Assembly (NCBI GenBank): GCA_021396245.1
Contig: WNYE01000007.1
Coordinates: 434,001 to 498,000 of the forward strand
DNA length: 64,000 nt
Direction of reading: 5' to 3'
From: Sporothrix humicola
Lineage: Eukaryota; Ascomycota; Sordariomycetes; Ophiostomatales; Ophiostomataceae
Part shown: positions 1 to 11,987 of the stretch, one piece after another
Layout: each line of letters starts with the position of its first letter
Position numbering within the stretch: the first letter of the stretch is position 1
The notes under the pieces: generated by a model
The model's database searches: none
Seen by the model: only the letters and a program-made list of their open reading frames with translations
Told to the model about the DNA's origin: nothing
Made by a program: the position numbers and the translations under genes

Positions 1-118
1 GCAAAAGGAGGAAAAAAACAACTCCATCAAAATACCACACCGAAAAGACAAACACAAATAATAATAAAAACACCCGCTCAACATGCCCACTCAGCCACAC
101 CCAGGACCCTCAGGACAC

Positions 119-3100
119 TCAACGACGCTGGTCAATGTGAGGCAGGTGGTGCGGGAACCCGGGCTCGTTGGGCGTCGTCGGCGTCTTGACGGTGGACGGC
201 GGACCATACTGCATCCCCGGCAGCCGCGCCTGGCTGGGACTCGGCATCGTGCCTGTGCCGGGCGACGTGTGCTGCACCGGCGAGCTCGCCATTGGCGACA
301 TGTTCATCGGCGAGCCCTCGTTGAACAGAGGAGGGTATGGAGGATGCGGAGCCGCGCCGCCAGAAGATGCAGACACGGGCGCAGACGCAGCCGGATTCGA
401 TACAGGTAGCGGCGGCGGAGCCAGCGGCGACACACGAGATGGAGGCAGCGGCTGGTGATGAGGCTGAGACGGCGTCTGGGCCTGGACTAGATTTGGTGCT
501 GGCACCGACACCGGGGTCGTGTTGTCCATGGCCACATCCGTCGCTGCCGTCGTCGGTGCAAACGGATCGTACGGGTACAGCTCTTGCATCTGCGCCATGT
601 TGGCAGAAAGCACCGTCTGCTGCGGGTCCATCGACGTGAGCATCTTGTTCATCTCCTCGCCGCTCGGCAGACCCTGCGTCACCGGCAGGTCCTTGGCCTG
701 CTCAATCGACACCGGGTTCGCCAGCCGCATCGCGTACAGGCCCTTGAGGATCCGCAGATCGTACCCCAGCGAGCTCGTCGGCTGCGACACAACCTCGAAA
801 AAGGCAATCGTCTTGCGGAACAGGTCGTTGACCAGCTCTTCCGAAATGTACCGGCCGAGCACGGGGTCCCGCTGGATCGAGTCGAGAATCAGCAGGTTGC
901 CCCACTGCGCGTGGGCCGTGCCAAACACGTTGGTGATAATGAACCGCCGGTCGGGCAGGCCGTGGAACGCGCGCGTGCTCTCAATGAGCGCCTGGATGCC
1001 GCGACGCGCCAGCGAAATACTCTTGCGCGAGAAGGGGCTGTCGTCGTTCTCCGGGCGAACATCCGGCCCGCTCTCGAGGCCACCCACAGGGATCTCCACG
1101 TCCGAGAAATCAACAGCCGATTGAGACTCGGACCCGGCCGCCGCCTTCGTATCTTCGTCCTCGGTCTCTTCCTTGGTGCTGCCGCCGGAAGGTGCCTCGA
1201 GGAGTTTCCGACGCCGGTCTTCCAGTCTCTTCCGCTTTTCGTAGTTGATCTCGAGAATTCGCCGCACGTAGAAACGGTGCACAATCACCTGGGCACCCCA
1301 GTACTTGGCCCGCAGACGCGCGTGTAAGATCGTGTTCGGTGGTGGGTCCGTGTCGTTAAATGCGTACCGTGGCGGCACCCACGTGTGTGTCGACAACAGG
1401 CCCGAGTACATCTCAATCGACTTGAAGTTGGGCTGGCCATTAAAGTCGCCGTGGTACAATGTCTTGTGGATGTCGTTGAGCTGGTTGCGCAGGTACAGCT
1501 GTGCCGTGTAGCTCTCGAGAATTGCCTGGTCGATGCCGTGCTTGGTCAAGAGGTCGATGCGCGGGTAGGGGAACAGCTTTTCGTACGTCAGGATGCCAGA
1601 CGGCGGTAGATGCAGCTCGGCCAAAATATCACTTTCCAGTTGCAGGCACGACCAGTACGCCAGCAAGTATGGGTTGTCGCGGTGCTGCACGTTCTTCTCC
1701 TCTGGTGTCTTGACAATGTTGCCAAACGCGTCACGCTTTAGCGAGTTCTCCTGGAGCTCCGTCTGGATCTTGTTGTAGCGGTGCATGCTTGGTCGCATAA
1801 TTTGCAGCAGAGCACGACCGCCCGCCGTAATCATGTCGAGACTCTGGATTGGCCGGCCGATCTGGCCATAGTACAGGCACGCAATAATGTACACCCACAC
1901 AAGCTTCAGCTCGCGGGAGCCTGAGTAGCTTGTGAGGATCTCCAAGCATGCTGAAAAGTAGTCGAGACCAGGAATCTCGTCAATGTTGCGCCGCGTCATC
2001 GTGCTCGGCCCAACACCGCCATTACCTCCCTTGGCCGAACCAGCACCACTCGAGCTCGGTGGCATGAAATTGCCGGTATTTGTTACAGGAGCGGGTGGAG
2101 CGTTCGCCCAGCCGTGGCCACCGCCGCCCTGCATGGATGTGCGACGGCTCGGGGTGTTGCCAAGTCCAATGGCAGGCGATGCCGACGGCGAGTCGTGAAT
2201 AGAAGGTGCGGGCGAGTAGCCGTTGTTGGCGTGGATGCTGGCATCCGCAAAGACGGGAGACGGCTGCGAGGACTGCGAGCCAGTGGGCGGCGGCGATTCG
2301 GGGTCCAAGTTTTCAGGGACAACATCAGGCAGGCGGCCATGCTTGTAGAGACAGATCTTGCCAAGTGCCATGATGCCAAGAACCAGAGCACTGTCAAGGT
2401 TGCGGAACGGTACATTGGGCCGGAGCGGCATAGTTGGTGCAACAGGGGTGCTGCCGGTCGCGCTAGGTCCCGAATAGCCCTCGGGGAACGGCGAGCGTTT
2501 CCGTTTGAGACTGCCCTCGGCGGTGGGCGACTGCGCTTGGAACAAGTCAGGTGTTCCCGCAAATGCGGCTACAGGCGCGCGGTTCGACGGCGCGCTCCAT
2601 GTGGACCGGCTCGTCTGGGACAAACCATACGTGCGGGGTAGTGTATCGAGAAACAGTGTGACAATGGCGCGGAGCGGTCTGGGGTTAATGATGGGGTGCA
2701 TGATCTGGATATGCTCCTCATAGCTGCGGACGTATTTCCAGACAGTATTGTTATCGAAGTCCAGTTCTGTCGAAGGGTATGCGCCCAAACTCCCCCATCC
2801 GCCGAGCTGGCCCCAGATCTCGCCGGGATAGCGCGAATCATTGCCATCGTCGTAGCTGTTGCCACCGCTGCTGTTGTTGCTGTTTGTGCTGGTGCCGCGC
2901 TCCATGGGCACGGACGTGCCTGGCTGGGAGCTCCCGCCAACGGAATTGTGCTCGGCGGCGCGTGCCGTCATTCTTTCGTCGCGGCCCTCACCGCGACCGT
3001 GCATACGGATGGTGCCGCGTTGCTCTTCTTGGCGCAGGGGATACTCGGTCGGGTGGTCGATGCCCTGTTCTTTCAGCAAGTGGTGAACGCGTTCGCGGAT

Positions 3101-5434
3101 GGTCGGCCATGTGAGCAGAAGACCCGCAAGCGTTGTGTGGTTGGAGGGGATAGCGGACTCGTTGGGCTTAACAGCGGGGCCGGTGAAGTCTTCAACGGTG
3201 TTTAGCTCGCCCTGTGCTTCGCGTGTGATGCGTTCAGCCTCGTCGGATGACAGAGGCACCACCTCGGCGGGGAGTGCAGCAGCAAAGGGGGTCGCTGCAA
3301 CACCTACGTCGCTGCTTCCGGGCACAATGTCCATCGCGTCGCTCGAGGAAGCAAGGGCGCCGCCGTGAGCAGCCAAACCAGCACCAGGATTGCCAGCAAC
3401 CGCAGCCACAGCCGCTTGAGTGGCTGTCGTCTGCACCATCTCCATGACAGATTTGAAGCCTTGTTGGATCGTGTTCATCACATCCTTCCGCAGGGCTACC
3501 ATGTCCTGGCGCAAAGTACCAACGCTCTCGAGAAGGTCGGTAGCGACCCTATCCTGCTGTTTGGGGACGGGGTCGCGGTACTTGCACTCGATGTTCTTCT
3601 CGCGGCAGTTCTTGCAGGGTTTCGTCTCATCACACTTGGCTTTCAACGAACGACAGCTGTCGCAGGCCTGCGACGCACGCTGGGCCTTCTTCTTACCAGC
3701 AGCAGCATATGCTAATGGGTATAGAATGTCGGCAGATTGCGGCGGCACAGAGGCGTGGTTGAACATGGGCGTTTGCTGCTGTGATGGCGGCGGCTGCTCG
3801 TAGTGAGGCTGCAACTGAGGCGGCTGTTGTGGTGGTGGAGGCGGTGGCGGTTGGGGCATTGGCTGCTGCTGTTGCGGTGATGGCTGCTGCTGCTGTGATG
3901 GATGCGGCTGCAGTTGCGGAGGTGGTTGTGTTGGTGAGGGCTGTTGAGGCTGCAGTGGTTGCGCGTGAGGATGTTGCTGCATTGGCATCTGAGGAGGGAG
4001 AGGAGGTTGAGGATGGCCCATTGTTGTCGGTGTCGACGTTGACGGGTAACTGGGCTGCCGGTACGGGGGGTTGGGGCCTTGTGGTGCGGCCTGTGGTGGG
4101 ACAACTGTCGGCTGTGGCTGCTGTGGTGGCCCGGCTGCTTGCATATGGCCATGTTGGTGGTGAGGTGGCTGTTGAGGGGGAGGAGGTTGAGAATATGGTT
4201 GTTGAGGATGCTGTGGTGGTGGCGGATGTTGCTGATGCTGTGATGGGAGATGGTGCATCTGTGGCGGCTGTTGTTGTTGATGCGGCGGCGGCGGCTGTTG
4301 TTGCCCCGGATAAGGCCCGTAAGGATGTGGTGGCTGCCCAGGACCACCCATATTGGGCTGGGCGTGGTTGTCGAAGCTCATTGACCGGGAGCCGTCCTCC
4401 GGATGCCGCATGGGAGGCATCTGGTTCTGCTGCTGCTGCTGGCTGCGCACGCCAGTCGCAGACGCCGCCGATCCGGGACGGATGCGGGACGGGTCGTCGT
4501 CTACCGGCTGCGGATGCTGCAGCTTGTCGGCGCGGTCGTAGGGCGTCGCGTTGTGTGGTGGAGGCGGAAGACCGGGAGCGGCGCCCGCGGGCGAGCGGGA
4601 TGGGAAGCGGTAGTCAGGCGGCTGATGCTGTTGTTGATGCTGCTGCTGCTGCTGCTGTTGAGAGTGATAGTCTTGCTGACGATGATCCTGTCCAAGCGCG
4701 TACGGGTCCTGCTCATGGTGCCGACGGTCATCCAGGTGCGGCTGATAGGTGCGCGGCTGCGACAATGGGTGCGACTGTGAGTGGGAGTGCGAATGCGACG
4801 GCTTATGCTGCGACGGGCGCCCGTTGGTGTTGACGCCGTTGTGTGGCGCGCCCGGCGGCGGCGGCAAAGTGGTCGTGTTTGTGAAGGAGTGCGCAGACAC
4901 AGGAGTCGGTGGTGCCGGCGACGATGCGAGGGGAGGGCGCTGGTCGAGGGCAGCGGCAGTCGAGGTGACGGGGCCGTTGGCGGATGGAGATGGAGCAGAG
5001 GAGGGATGGGCAGTCTGGGTCTGATATGGACCAGCAGAGGAGTGAGAAGGATACGGCTGCTGCTGCTGCTGCAGGGTATAATGCGGCGAGTGGCGAGGCG
5101 AGTGCAGTCTCGGTGAGTTGATGCGTGGCGAGGGCAGACGCGGCGAGCGGCCGTGGACCTGCTGCTGATGGGGAGGAGGCGGCTGTTGATGTGGCTGGTG
5201 GTACTGCTGATGATGGGGAGCAGCGCCGGGATAGGTGTCAGGATTGGAAGGGTTGTGGTTATGCGCCGAGGCGGCAGGATAGTAGGACTGCTGCTGGTGA
5301 TGCGGATGCGACTGGTAGAGATGGGAGGAGGAGGAGGAGGGAATGGTGTTGGCAGGAGAGTGTCCGGAGGAAGAAGCCCATGATGAACCCGCGGTCGAGA
5401 GACGTTGCTTCTTGGTCTCGGGGCCGTGGTCCAT
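119..5434 (-). CDS. Large Zn2Cys6 transcription factor with fungal middle homology region
   Basis: An uninterrupted 1,771-residue frame starts at the ATG at 5434. Residues 1 to about 580 are low-complexity Gln/Pro/His/Ser-rich sequence with several polyglutamine and polyproline runs, typical of activation or phase-separating regions. At about residues 587-620 there is a Zn2Cys6 binuclear cluster with spacing C-x2-C-x6-C-x5-C-x2-C-x6-C (begins CDSCRSLKAKC), followed by a probable dimerisation helix (LLESVGTLRQDMVALRKDV). From about 890 to 1450 lies a region like the fungal-specific transcription factor domain, with motifs such as ALVLGIMALGKICLY and YWSCLQLESDILAELHLP. The tail is again Pro/Ser/Ala-rich. 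By family knowledge it is a nuclear DNA-binding regulator; its target pathway cannot be read from the sequence. No intron is needed. It is far longer than the usual 600-900 residues of the family because of the low-complexity arms. About 15 kb upstream holds no convincing gene, which suggests elaborate regulation (inference). Confidence 0.9.
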   Translation of the reverse strand: MDHGPETKKQRLSTAGSSWASSSGHSPANTIPSSSSSHLYQSHPHHQQQSYYPAASAHNHNPSNPDTYPGAAPHHQQYHQPHQQPPPPHQQQVHGRSPRLPSPRINSPRLHSPRHSPHYTLQQQQQPYPSHSSAGPYQTQTAHPSSAPSPSANGPVTSTAAALDQRPPLASSPAPPTPVSAHSFTNTTTLPPPPGAPHNGVNTNGRPSQHKPSHSHSHSQSHPLSQPRTYQPHLDDRRHHEQDPYALGQDHRQQDYHSQQQQQQQHQQQHQPPDYRFPSRSPAGAAPGLPPPPHNATPYDRADKLQHPQPVDDDPSRIRPGSAASATGVRSQQQQQNQMPPMRHPEDGSRSMSFDNHAQPNMGGPGQPPHPYGPYPGQQQPPPPHQQQQPPQMHHLPSQHQQHPPPPQHPQQPYSQPPPPQQPPHHQHGHMQAAGPPQQPQPTVVPPQAAPQGPNPPYRQPSYPSTSTPTTMGHPQPPLPPQMPMQQHPHAQPLQPQQPSPTQPPPQLQPHPSQQQQPSPQQQQPMPQPPPPPPPQQPPQLQPHYEQPPPSQQQTPMFNHASVPPQSADILYPLAYAAAGKKKAQRASQACDSCRSLKAKCDETKPCKNCREKNIECKYRDPVPKQQDRVATDLLESVGTLRQDMVALRKDVMNTIQQGFKSVMEMVQTTATQAAVAAVAGNPGAGLAAHGGALASSSDAMDIVPGSSDVGVAATPFAAALPAEVVPLSSDEAERITREAQGELNTVEDFTGPAVKPNESAIPSNHTTLAGLLLTWPTIRERVHHLLKEQGIDHPTEYPLRQEEQRGTIRMHGRGEGRDERMTARAAEHNSVGGSSQPGTSVPMERGTSTNSNNSSGGNSYDDGNDSRYPGEIWGQLGGWGSLGAYPSTELDFDNNTVWKYVRSYEEHIQIMHPIINPRPLRAIVTLFLDTLPRTYGLSQTSRSTWSAPSNRAPVAAFAGTPDLFQAQSPTAEGSLKRKRSPFPEGYSGPSATGSTPVAPTMPLRPNVPFRNLDSALVLGIMALGKICLYKHGRLPDVVPENLDPESPPPTGSQSSQPSPVFADASIHANNGYSPAPSIHDSPSASPAIGLGNTPSRRTSMQGGGGHGWANAPPAPVTNTGNFMPPSSSGAGSAKGGNGGVGPSTMTRRNIDEIPGLDYFSACLEILTSYSGSRELKLVWVYIIACLYYGQIGRPIQSLDMITAGGRALLQIMRPSMHRYNKIQTELQENSLKRDAFGNIVKTPEEKNVQHRDNPYLLAYWSCLQLESDILAELHLPPSGILTYEKLFPYPRIDLLTKHGIDQAILESYTAQLYLRNQLNDIHKTLYHGDFNGQPNFKSIEMYSGLLSTHTWVPPRYAFNDTDPPPNTILHARLRAKYWGAQVIVHRFYVRRILEINYEKRKRLEDRRRKLLEAPSGGSTKEETEDEDTKAAAGSESQSAVDFSDVEIPVGGLESGPDVRPENDDSPFSRKSISLARRGIQALIESTRAFHGLPDRRFIITNVFGTAHAQWGNLLILDSIQRDPVLGRYISEELVNDLFRKTIAFFEVVSQPTSSLGYDLRILKGLYAMRLANPVSIEQAKDLPVTQGLPSGEEMNKMLTSMDPQQTVLSANMAQMQELYPYDPFAPTTAATDVAMDNTTPVSVPAPNLVQAQTPSQPHHQPLPPSRVSPLAPPPLPVSNPAASAPVSASSGGAAPHPPYPPLFNEGSPMNMSPMASSPVQHTSPGTGTMPSPSQARLPGMQYGPPSTVKTPTTPNEPGFPHHLPHIDQRR

Positions 5435-6950
5435 AGCTCAGAGATGCGAACCGGTGGAGGAGAAGGGGAAGGGGGAAGAAGAAAAGAAAGAGAGGAAGAA
5501 GGAGGGAGGAAGGGGACGAAGACGGGGGAGGTGGGCAAGGGGACAAGGAGGAGGGGACAACAGTGGTGACGGAGGAGGCCGAGAAGGAAGAGCACGACAC
5601 CGACACTGGGAGAGGGTGAGAGGCAGAGAAGGCAGAGGCTGAGGCGAAGGACAAGGCGATAGACACCCAGACCACGGCCACAAACAGCGACGAGAGGAAC
5701 AAAGACAGGAGAACCGCGCCCATCAGGCACGACGAGGGGGGAGAGAGAAGGAGCAGAGAGGACGGAGAGGGTAGAGAACGGAGAGAGACGGAGGCAAGGC
5801 GAGACGGAGACAGACAGAGCGAGAGAAGACGGGTAGCACGTTGTAGTGACAATGTCTCTCGGGCACCCAGTCTAGTTCGTCTCTTTTTTTTTTTTTGCTC
5901 TCTCTTCTCTCAAACGAGGCAGGTAGCTTGTCTGTATCGCGCGCGCTGTGGCTCCTTCTGGCGAGAACCTGGGACGGGCAGAGACAGGAACAAAGCGAAC
6001 CTACGGAGCACGGCGTCTGGGCTGTTTTAGGGGGAGGGGGGTGTATTCGAAGGTGTGTGAAATAGGGGGGTGTGGAAATGGCAAAGAAAACCCACGATGG
6101 GTGAGCAAAAGACCAGACGGCGTGAGAAAGGACGGCGCGAGCAAGAGGCAAAGCGTGAGGAAGAGTGTGTGAGAGGGTGGAATCGCAAGCCGAGCCAGGT
6201 CAAGCTACTTTGAAAGGAGCCGAGAAAAGAGAGAGAAAAAATTAAATAAAAAATGAAAAGCGATGCTAGGCGGGCGACTGGGGATGACAGCCGACAAGGC
6301 GCGCGCGGCGCGAGGAGTCCAGTGGTGCAGGACAAAGTAGAAAAGTAGAAAAGTATGGGGCACGTCGAAGGAGCCGGGACGAAAGGGCAGACGCCAATCC
6401 AGAAATCAAAATCCAGGTGGTACCAGGGTGTGAGGGGGGTGGTACAGCTCAGAAGCTCGGATGGAAACAGTCGACACCGAGGTGGACTGGGGGTCGAAAG
6501 AGAAGCAGCGTGGAAGTGGCAATGGAAGTGGGAGAGTCGAAAAGGGGGAGATGCTCTATGGTGAAGCTAGAATTGGGAGCTGGAAGCTGGAAAGTTGGAT
6601 GGGCGAGCAGGGTAAACGGCGATCGAGAGGTGAAAGAGAAGGGCGAGGGAGACAGCATCCGACAAGGTTGAGAAAACGGACAGACACGGCAGACGGTGCG
6701 ATCGTGGTCGAGAGAGATGGCAATGGTGAGATGCGAAACTGAAGCTCGGCGAGGGAGAGAGAACGGAGATGGAAGAAAGTTGGGGCTGAATAACGGTGCA
6801 CAGAAGCAGGAAAACAGGGGGGAGTGGAGTGGGTGCGGAGCAAGGTGTGTGCTGGTGCCCAAATGGAAGGAGCAGGTGGTGACGGAGCTCAGACGGGGGA
6901 AGGGCAGGAGCCAGAGGGCAGGCAAGAGTGAACAGCAAAATGGCAGTGGC
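5435..6950 (-). promoter_or_regulatory. Pyrimidine-rich leader/promoter region of the Zn2Cys6 gene
   Basis: Directly upstream of the regulator's start codon the plus strand is strongly purine-rich (G/A) for roughly 1.5 kb, so the transcribed strand of the regulator is C/T-rich. C/T-rich tracts just before start codons are a known feature of fungal promoters and leaders. The numerous frames on both strands here are low-complexity Arg/Glu/Gly or Ser/Leu/Pro strings and look like composition artefacts. Exact promoter, transcription start and leader length cannot be read. Confidence 0.4.
5456..5516 (+). repeat. 61-nt uninterrupted homopurine tract
   Basis: Every base from 5456 to 5516 is A or G, interrupted first by the C at 5517. 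It lies 22 bp upstream of the regulator's ATG on the opposite strand. Such homopurine-homopyrimidine tracts can form triplex DNA; that is inference here. Confidence 0.85.
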
Positions 6951-9900
6951 TACGGGAAGGAGCGAGTGGCCGTATTTGCAACGGTCATTTTACTTCTTTC
7001 TAGGCAAGTACGATCCCTTGCGACGTATTAAAACGTAAAAGATCGACCAGGACGGAGCGCGTTCGAGTGCGACACGGATTTTACAGTTCTGACAGGACCA
7101 AGAGACGGCGGGCAGCAAGTGCGACCGCGTGCCAAAAACGAGGGAAAGATAGCGGGATAGCCTGCCACGAAATGCGCAATGCACGCACTTTGACAAATGT
7201 AATCAAAGTGCAAGTCGCGAAAGTGCAGAAAACACAGGCAAAAGGGCATCAGAAAACCCGCCGCTTGTTTTTCGCGCCGTCGACAAGCTGAACTTTTACA
7301 CAGTAGTAGTCAGGGGCGGAAATGGGCCTTTTGGGGCCGTTTGACAAGCAACAAAAGCCAGGCCATAAGGGCCCAAAGGCCGGAACGGAGCGGCCAGCCC
7401 TTTCCCTTCGTCCCTTCCAAAAGGGGAAAAACAACGACGCGGCCAGCCACCGTCGCGAGGCGATGGAGCCGCTAGCCCAGTAGCTCTTTCCTGTTGCGCG
7501 TGGTGCGCTGTGCTATGCGGAAAGTAGTCTCTCCTGGTCTGGTAGCTTCGCAGTGGAAATAGGGAAAGGAGTGGGGCGGCTGGGCAGGAAGGAGCAAAAG
7601 TGACTTTTTCTGGGGAGACATACGACGCAGAACGAACCCAATTACCAGACTATGTCACTAGAGTTACGCCGTGTGTGCAAACAATTAGGCTTGCGCATCA
7701 GGAAACGGAGAGGCTGCAGGTAAGGATCGCAGAGTCACAGTGGCGGGAGTTGTTGCGGTTTGGGGTTCTGGCCTTGCTATCGGGTGGGGTTGAGGGAGGA
7801 CCGTTTCCGACGTTTCTTTTTCTTTTTGTCCTTGACTCTCTGGACGGAGTATTTTCTTCTCATTCTTTTGTCGCTTCTATTCCGCCATCGCTTTTTGCCC
7901 TCTTTTTTCATTGTTTAATGAGACAGCCCCTGGCCAAGAACCGCCGTGACCAGGGTCTGGGTCGCCTGTGGGGTTGGCAGCTACTTAAAATTCCACCAAA
8001 TTACGAGTACAAAATCAGCATCTAACAAAGAACGAATATCTGACGAAGATGTGTCGCACAGGTCACAAAAAAACACACAATTACTGATGAGCAGCCACGG
8101 ACACCGTATTAAAACGAGGCGGCCGCGCGAGGCGAAGAGGGGCAGGGGTCGCAAGGAGGGGAAGCTCCAGAGAGAGCAGAATGAGGAGAGACTCTTCCAC
8201 CTCTGTCGACTTTTTGGGACAGAAAGACGGCATGTGGCCAAGGCGGGGTGGAATTGAGGAGCGCTGGAGGCAGGAAAGACAAACGGCAAAGCAGAGAAAC
8301 CGGTGCCCAGCAAGCGAACCAGCTGCAGAGTTTCCAGAATACCGGGCGTCTGGCGGCAGTTCTTGAGTTTTTGGGGCTGAACCAGGTGGCAGGGGTTATG
8401 GCAGGCAGGTGTTGGTGGGATATTGGCCGGGATCGATAGTTTGGGTGGCAATAATGTCTGAAAATGCAGCAGAGAAAAGCACAAAATTGAACTTTGGCTT
8501 TCACCTTGAATTCAAGCGAAATCGTGCAAAATTCAAAACAAAATGGGATAAATTAACAACCAGACCCTTATGACGTACTTTCTGCCCTGTGTTTTCTTTG
8601 AAATATTCCGTCACGCAAGCTTCATTAGGTAGCCAGGTACAAAGGCAGCCTTCTCCAACACATTACATCCTCCAAAGTACGGAGTACGGAATATTGCCCT
8701 CAAGATACATGAGGGATACAAAGTGACCCAGGCCAGCTGCGCAAGAAACAAAGTGACTTGCCTTTTATTGCCTCCTTCGGCCGACAGCCACGTGAGCACA
8801 TGTGCACAACGGATGGCAGGCCTTTTGCATAAGAAAGAGGAGAACAACACAGGACAACGCATCGTTACGTGCTTTTGTCACACACGCAGACGACGGATGC
8901 GGAGCGTTCAAAGTGCAGTCTCCGCAGTCAGTGTTGTCAATGCAGTCAGAGCCAGTTACACAACAGCGCAGCAGATGCAAAGGAAAGGCTGCAAGAGAGG
9001 CAGAAGGACTCTTGTCGGGTTCCGCCGTGATCCTTTGCCGACGGATGTCTGGCTCGGCCTTACACTTGATTTATTTTGCCGCCTTGTCGTTCCTTTATTT
9101 TGTGTGTTTTCTTTCCTTTTCTTTTTTATTCTCAGTCATACGCAATACACTTGAAGGAGGATGTAGGAAAAACGGGTAGTCGAGATACATCGAAAGCCTA
9201 GCTCCATCTCTAAATTTGCTGCCAATTTTGGCGCCTGGGGAGGACCTCTTCCGCGCTGACCCAACCACGCTATCGGAGCCGCGGAAGCGAGGGACAGCAA
9301 GCAAAAGCAGCCCAAAGGCCAAAAGAGGAGAGAAGATGCAAGGCGGAGGCGGCTGTGGCAGGCAGGTGGCAGGCACGGCAAACAAAACTAAATAAATTTC
9401 TACAAGGCAAGCCAGACCGCCGGAACCAGATTTGGCCATTCTCCCTCATCTCTCAGCAAAATGTGTTGGTGGGCTTGGCTGTCGGTACGGATAACCCTGA
9501 AAGGCGAAAAGATGCAAGACAAGAACGAGCGGTCTAGAAACCTCAGGATGAAAGGCAAGTTGCCGATACATGAAACTGTGAGGGAAAGAGAATTTGTGCC
9601 TCTTTTTTTCCCTCTGGAAGGGTTTTTTTTTAAATTGTTTATTGGAGGCTCTTTTTGTTGAGATAAATAAAATAAAAATAAAGTCACTTTAAGCGTTTCT
9701 TTTATTTTGTTCAATAAATAAAGAAAACAAAATTCGTGCATTTCAAATGTTGACTTAACAACCATACACCAGCACCACACAGAGGATAAGGAAACGGAAT
9801 TGCGTGGTATGCATCAATATGACGGCTATCCGCAGCTGCATCGGTCCGTCGGTGACGAGAGAAAATAATGACTGTGAGGCAAGGAAGCCTTACGGTGGCA

Positions 9901-10388
9901 CTATCTAATACATCGTTGTACGGAGCACTTCCTGCTCTGCACTTCGGGCGGAGGAAACTCGGTGAAGAAGTACACACTCTGATATTTTGGGGGTATCTGT
10001 ACATAATGAGGCGTGATGTATTTTCTTATGTTGTACAGGTGCTATATCATATTGATATCATATTGCAAAAGTACGGAGTATCTGATATTGTATCTGACTC
10101 TGTACCGCGTACAAAACATCCCAAAAAATATATCAGATCCGCCTGTCCCCGTCTGACCCCACAACGCATCAGGAACAGGTCTTATTGACAAGTGAAGCGA
10201 TAAATTAAAAAGAAACAATAAAGAAAGCCCGATCCTGCAGTCTGAAAGTGAATTTTGGTCACGTTACCCTTTTGACCCAATATCGATATTGCTTTGGGTT
10301 GGAGAAGTGGAGGAACCAAAAAGAGAGAGCCTCACTGACCAAGATCTTGGCAAGATTAAATGGCCGCGGGATACTTTTCTGAGGTTTT

Positions 10389-10404
10389 TATATATATATA
10401 TATA
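10389..10404. repeat. (TA)8 microsatellite
   Basis: Eight uninterrupted TA units in non-coding DNA. Confidence 0.9.
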
Positions 10405-11942
10405 GTGGCTACTAATAATCGCACCGGAACTGGATTGTTTTTGATCTATTTACTCGCTTCGATTTTTTATTTAATTTTTCACAACCACCTTTTCTTCTTC
10501 TTTGATCACCGGGCTCGCCGTCGCTTGTGTGACCTCTCGACAGGCGGATTTCACAGATTCAAGACAGAAATACCAGACAAAACAACCAGAATAGGAATGT
10601 GGCGGCGTCCAGGTGCTACCAGAAAGGTAGAACAGACGAGAAGTGAATGCTTGTAAACCCCTCATAAACTGGGCAGCAAAATCATGCTTGCACGATGAAG
10701 ACAAGGGAATACAAGTAGAAGTCACGTCATGGAATAAAAGAAGAAGAAAAGAGCCTCAAAAATGGTGGCAAACGTTTGGGCCGCCGCGGGGGAGCACAAC
10801 ATTCATATAGTGTACTTTAAAAAAAAAAAAAATTAAAAAAAAGCATGTCCAAGGCACAGCAGATGTCGCCCAATCTCGTCTCTTTCCACCTGGCAAGATG
10901 TTCTGAATGTCTTCTGCATTACAAACACAGAGCGCACGACAGAGTGCAGATGCAGTTGAGATACACACGCTCGACACGTTATGGCCGTTAGAGCGTGTTT
11001 GAAACGGTGCGCTCAACTCACACCGTATCTTTTATAATCAGAGAAATGAAAATTGAGAAAAACCGCAAAACAAAGACGCCGTCACTACCAAAAAGACGGT
11101 GCTCATGAGTCCAGTAGGAAATTAGCGTTGTACTCATAACCCCTGTCAAAAACTACAATGAAGAAGCTAAAAAAGAGACCCAAGACCAGAAACCACCGAG
11201 ACCAGCCGTCCGAGCATCTTGCCAGATCTGCCATTGATCTTCATTTTATTCCGTCCCAGCCTGCTTGTCCAGGCCCTATTCCAGGTTTCATGCTTCCTCC
11301 ATATTTTAATTTTATTTTTAACAGTGGGAGAGTGGCCAGATGCGGACCCAATGCCCGGTAAAAAGCCTTTAAAGTCAGGGCCGGCCTATATCAAGGCTGT
11401 ATTATGCATACGAGAGTCGGTCATGTGCTTTTTTCTGGCTGTTGAAAAAGTAAATGGGAACAACCAGAAAACCAGAAAAGACAGTAGGGCTGTCCAGCCG
11501 TGTCTAAACAAGAAGATGACTTTTTTTTCTTAACAAAAGAAAGCTCAAGAGACAGAAAAAAAGAAAAAGGTCGGAGAAAGACTCCGTCTACGGTCACCGC
11601 CAGTCTTTATTCGAGACGCATCGTTCAGCTTTCATGCACCTCACATTCCAGACAAATTACACTGGCGTACCTCGGAAAAAGGAAGCGTGCGTCGTTTGTT
11701 CGTCTGTGAGCTGTTTGCTTGAGGTGTTGTGCGTAGAAAAAGAAAGAAAAATACAAGGAAAGGAAGCAAAAGACGCTCACCGCCTCAATGGGAATGGCAC
11801 TTTTGGACGCAGGCAGATCACCCGTTCATGCAGCCCAGACAATGCACTCTCTGGCCTTGATTGTCCCTTTTATCTGCTTGTTCTTTTTCTTACTATGTGC
11901 ATTCTGATTCTTTTCTTCTTCGTTTTACCTTTTCAACCTCTC

Positions 11943-11987
11943 GCATCACTTGTATCTCTTGCATCGCTTACATCACTTGCATCAAGC
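11943..11987. repeat. 9-bp tandem repeat, degenerate (GCATCACTT-type)
   Basis: Five consecutive 9-bp units: GCATCACTT, GTATCTCTT, GCATCGCTT, ACATCACTT, GCATCAAGC. Non-coding context. Confidence 0.75.

Noticed and set aside
3781..4833. 350-residue frame antisense to the transcription factor
   Set aside because: Ala/Val-rich shadow of the CAG/CCG-type repeats on the coding strand.
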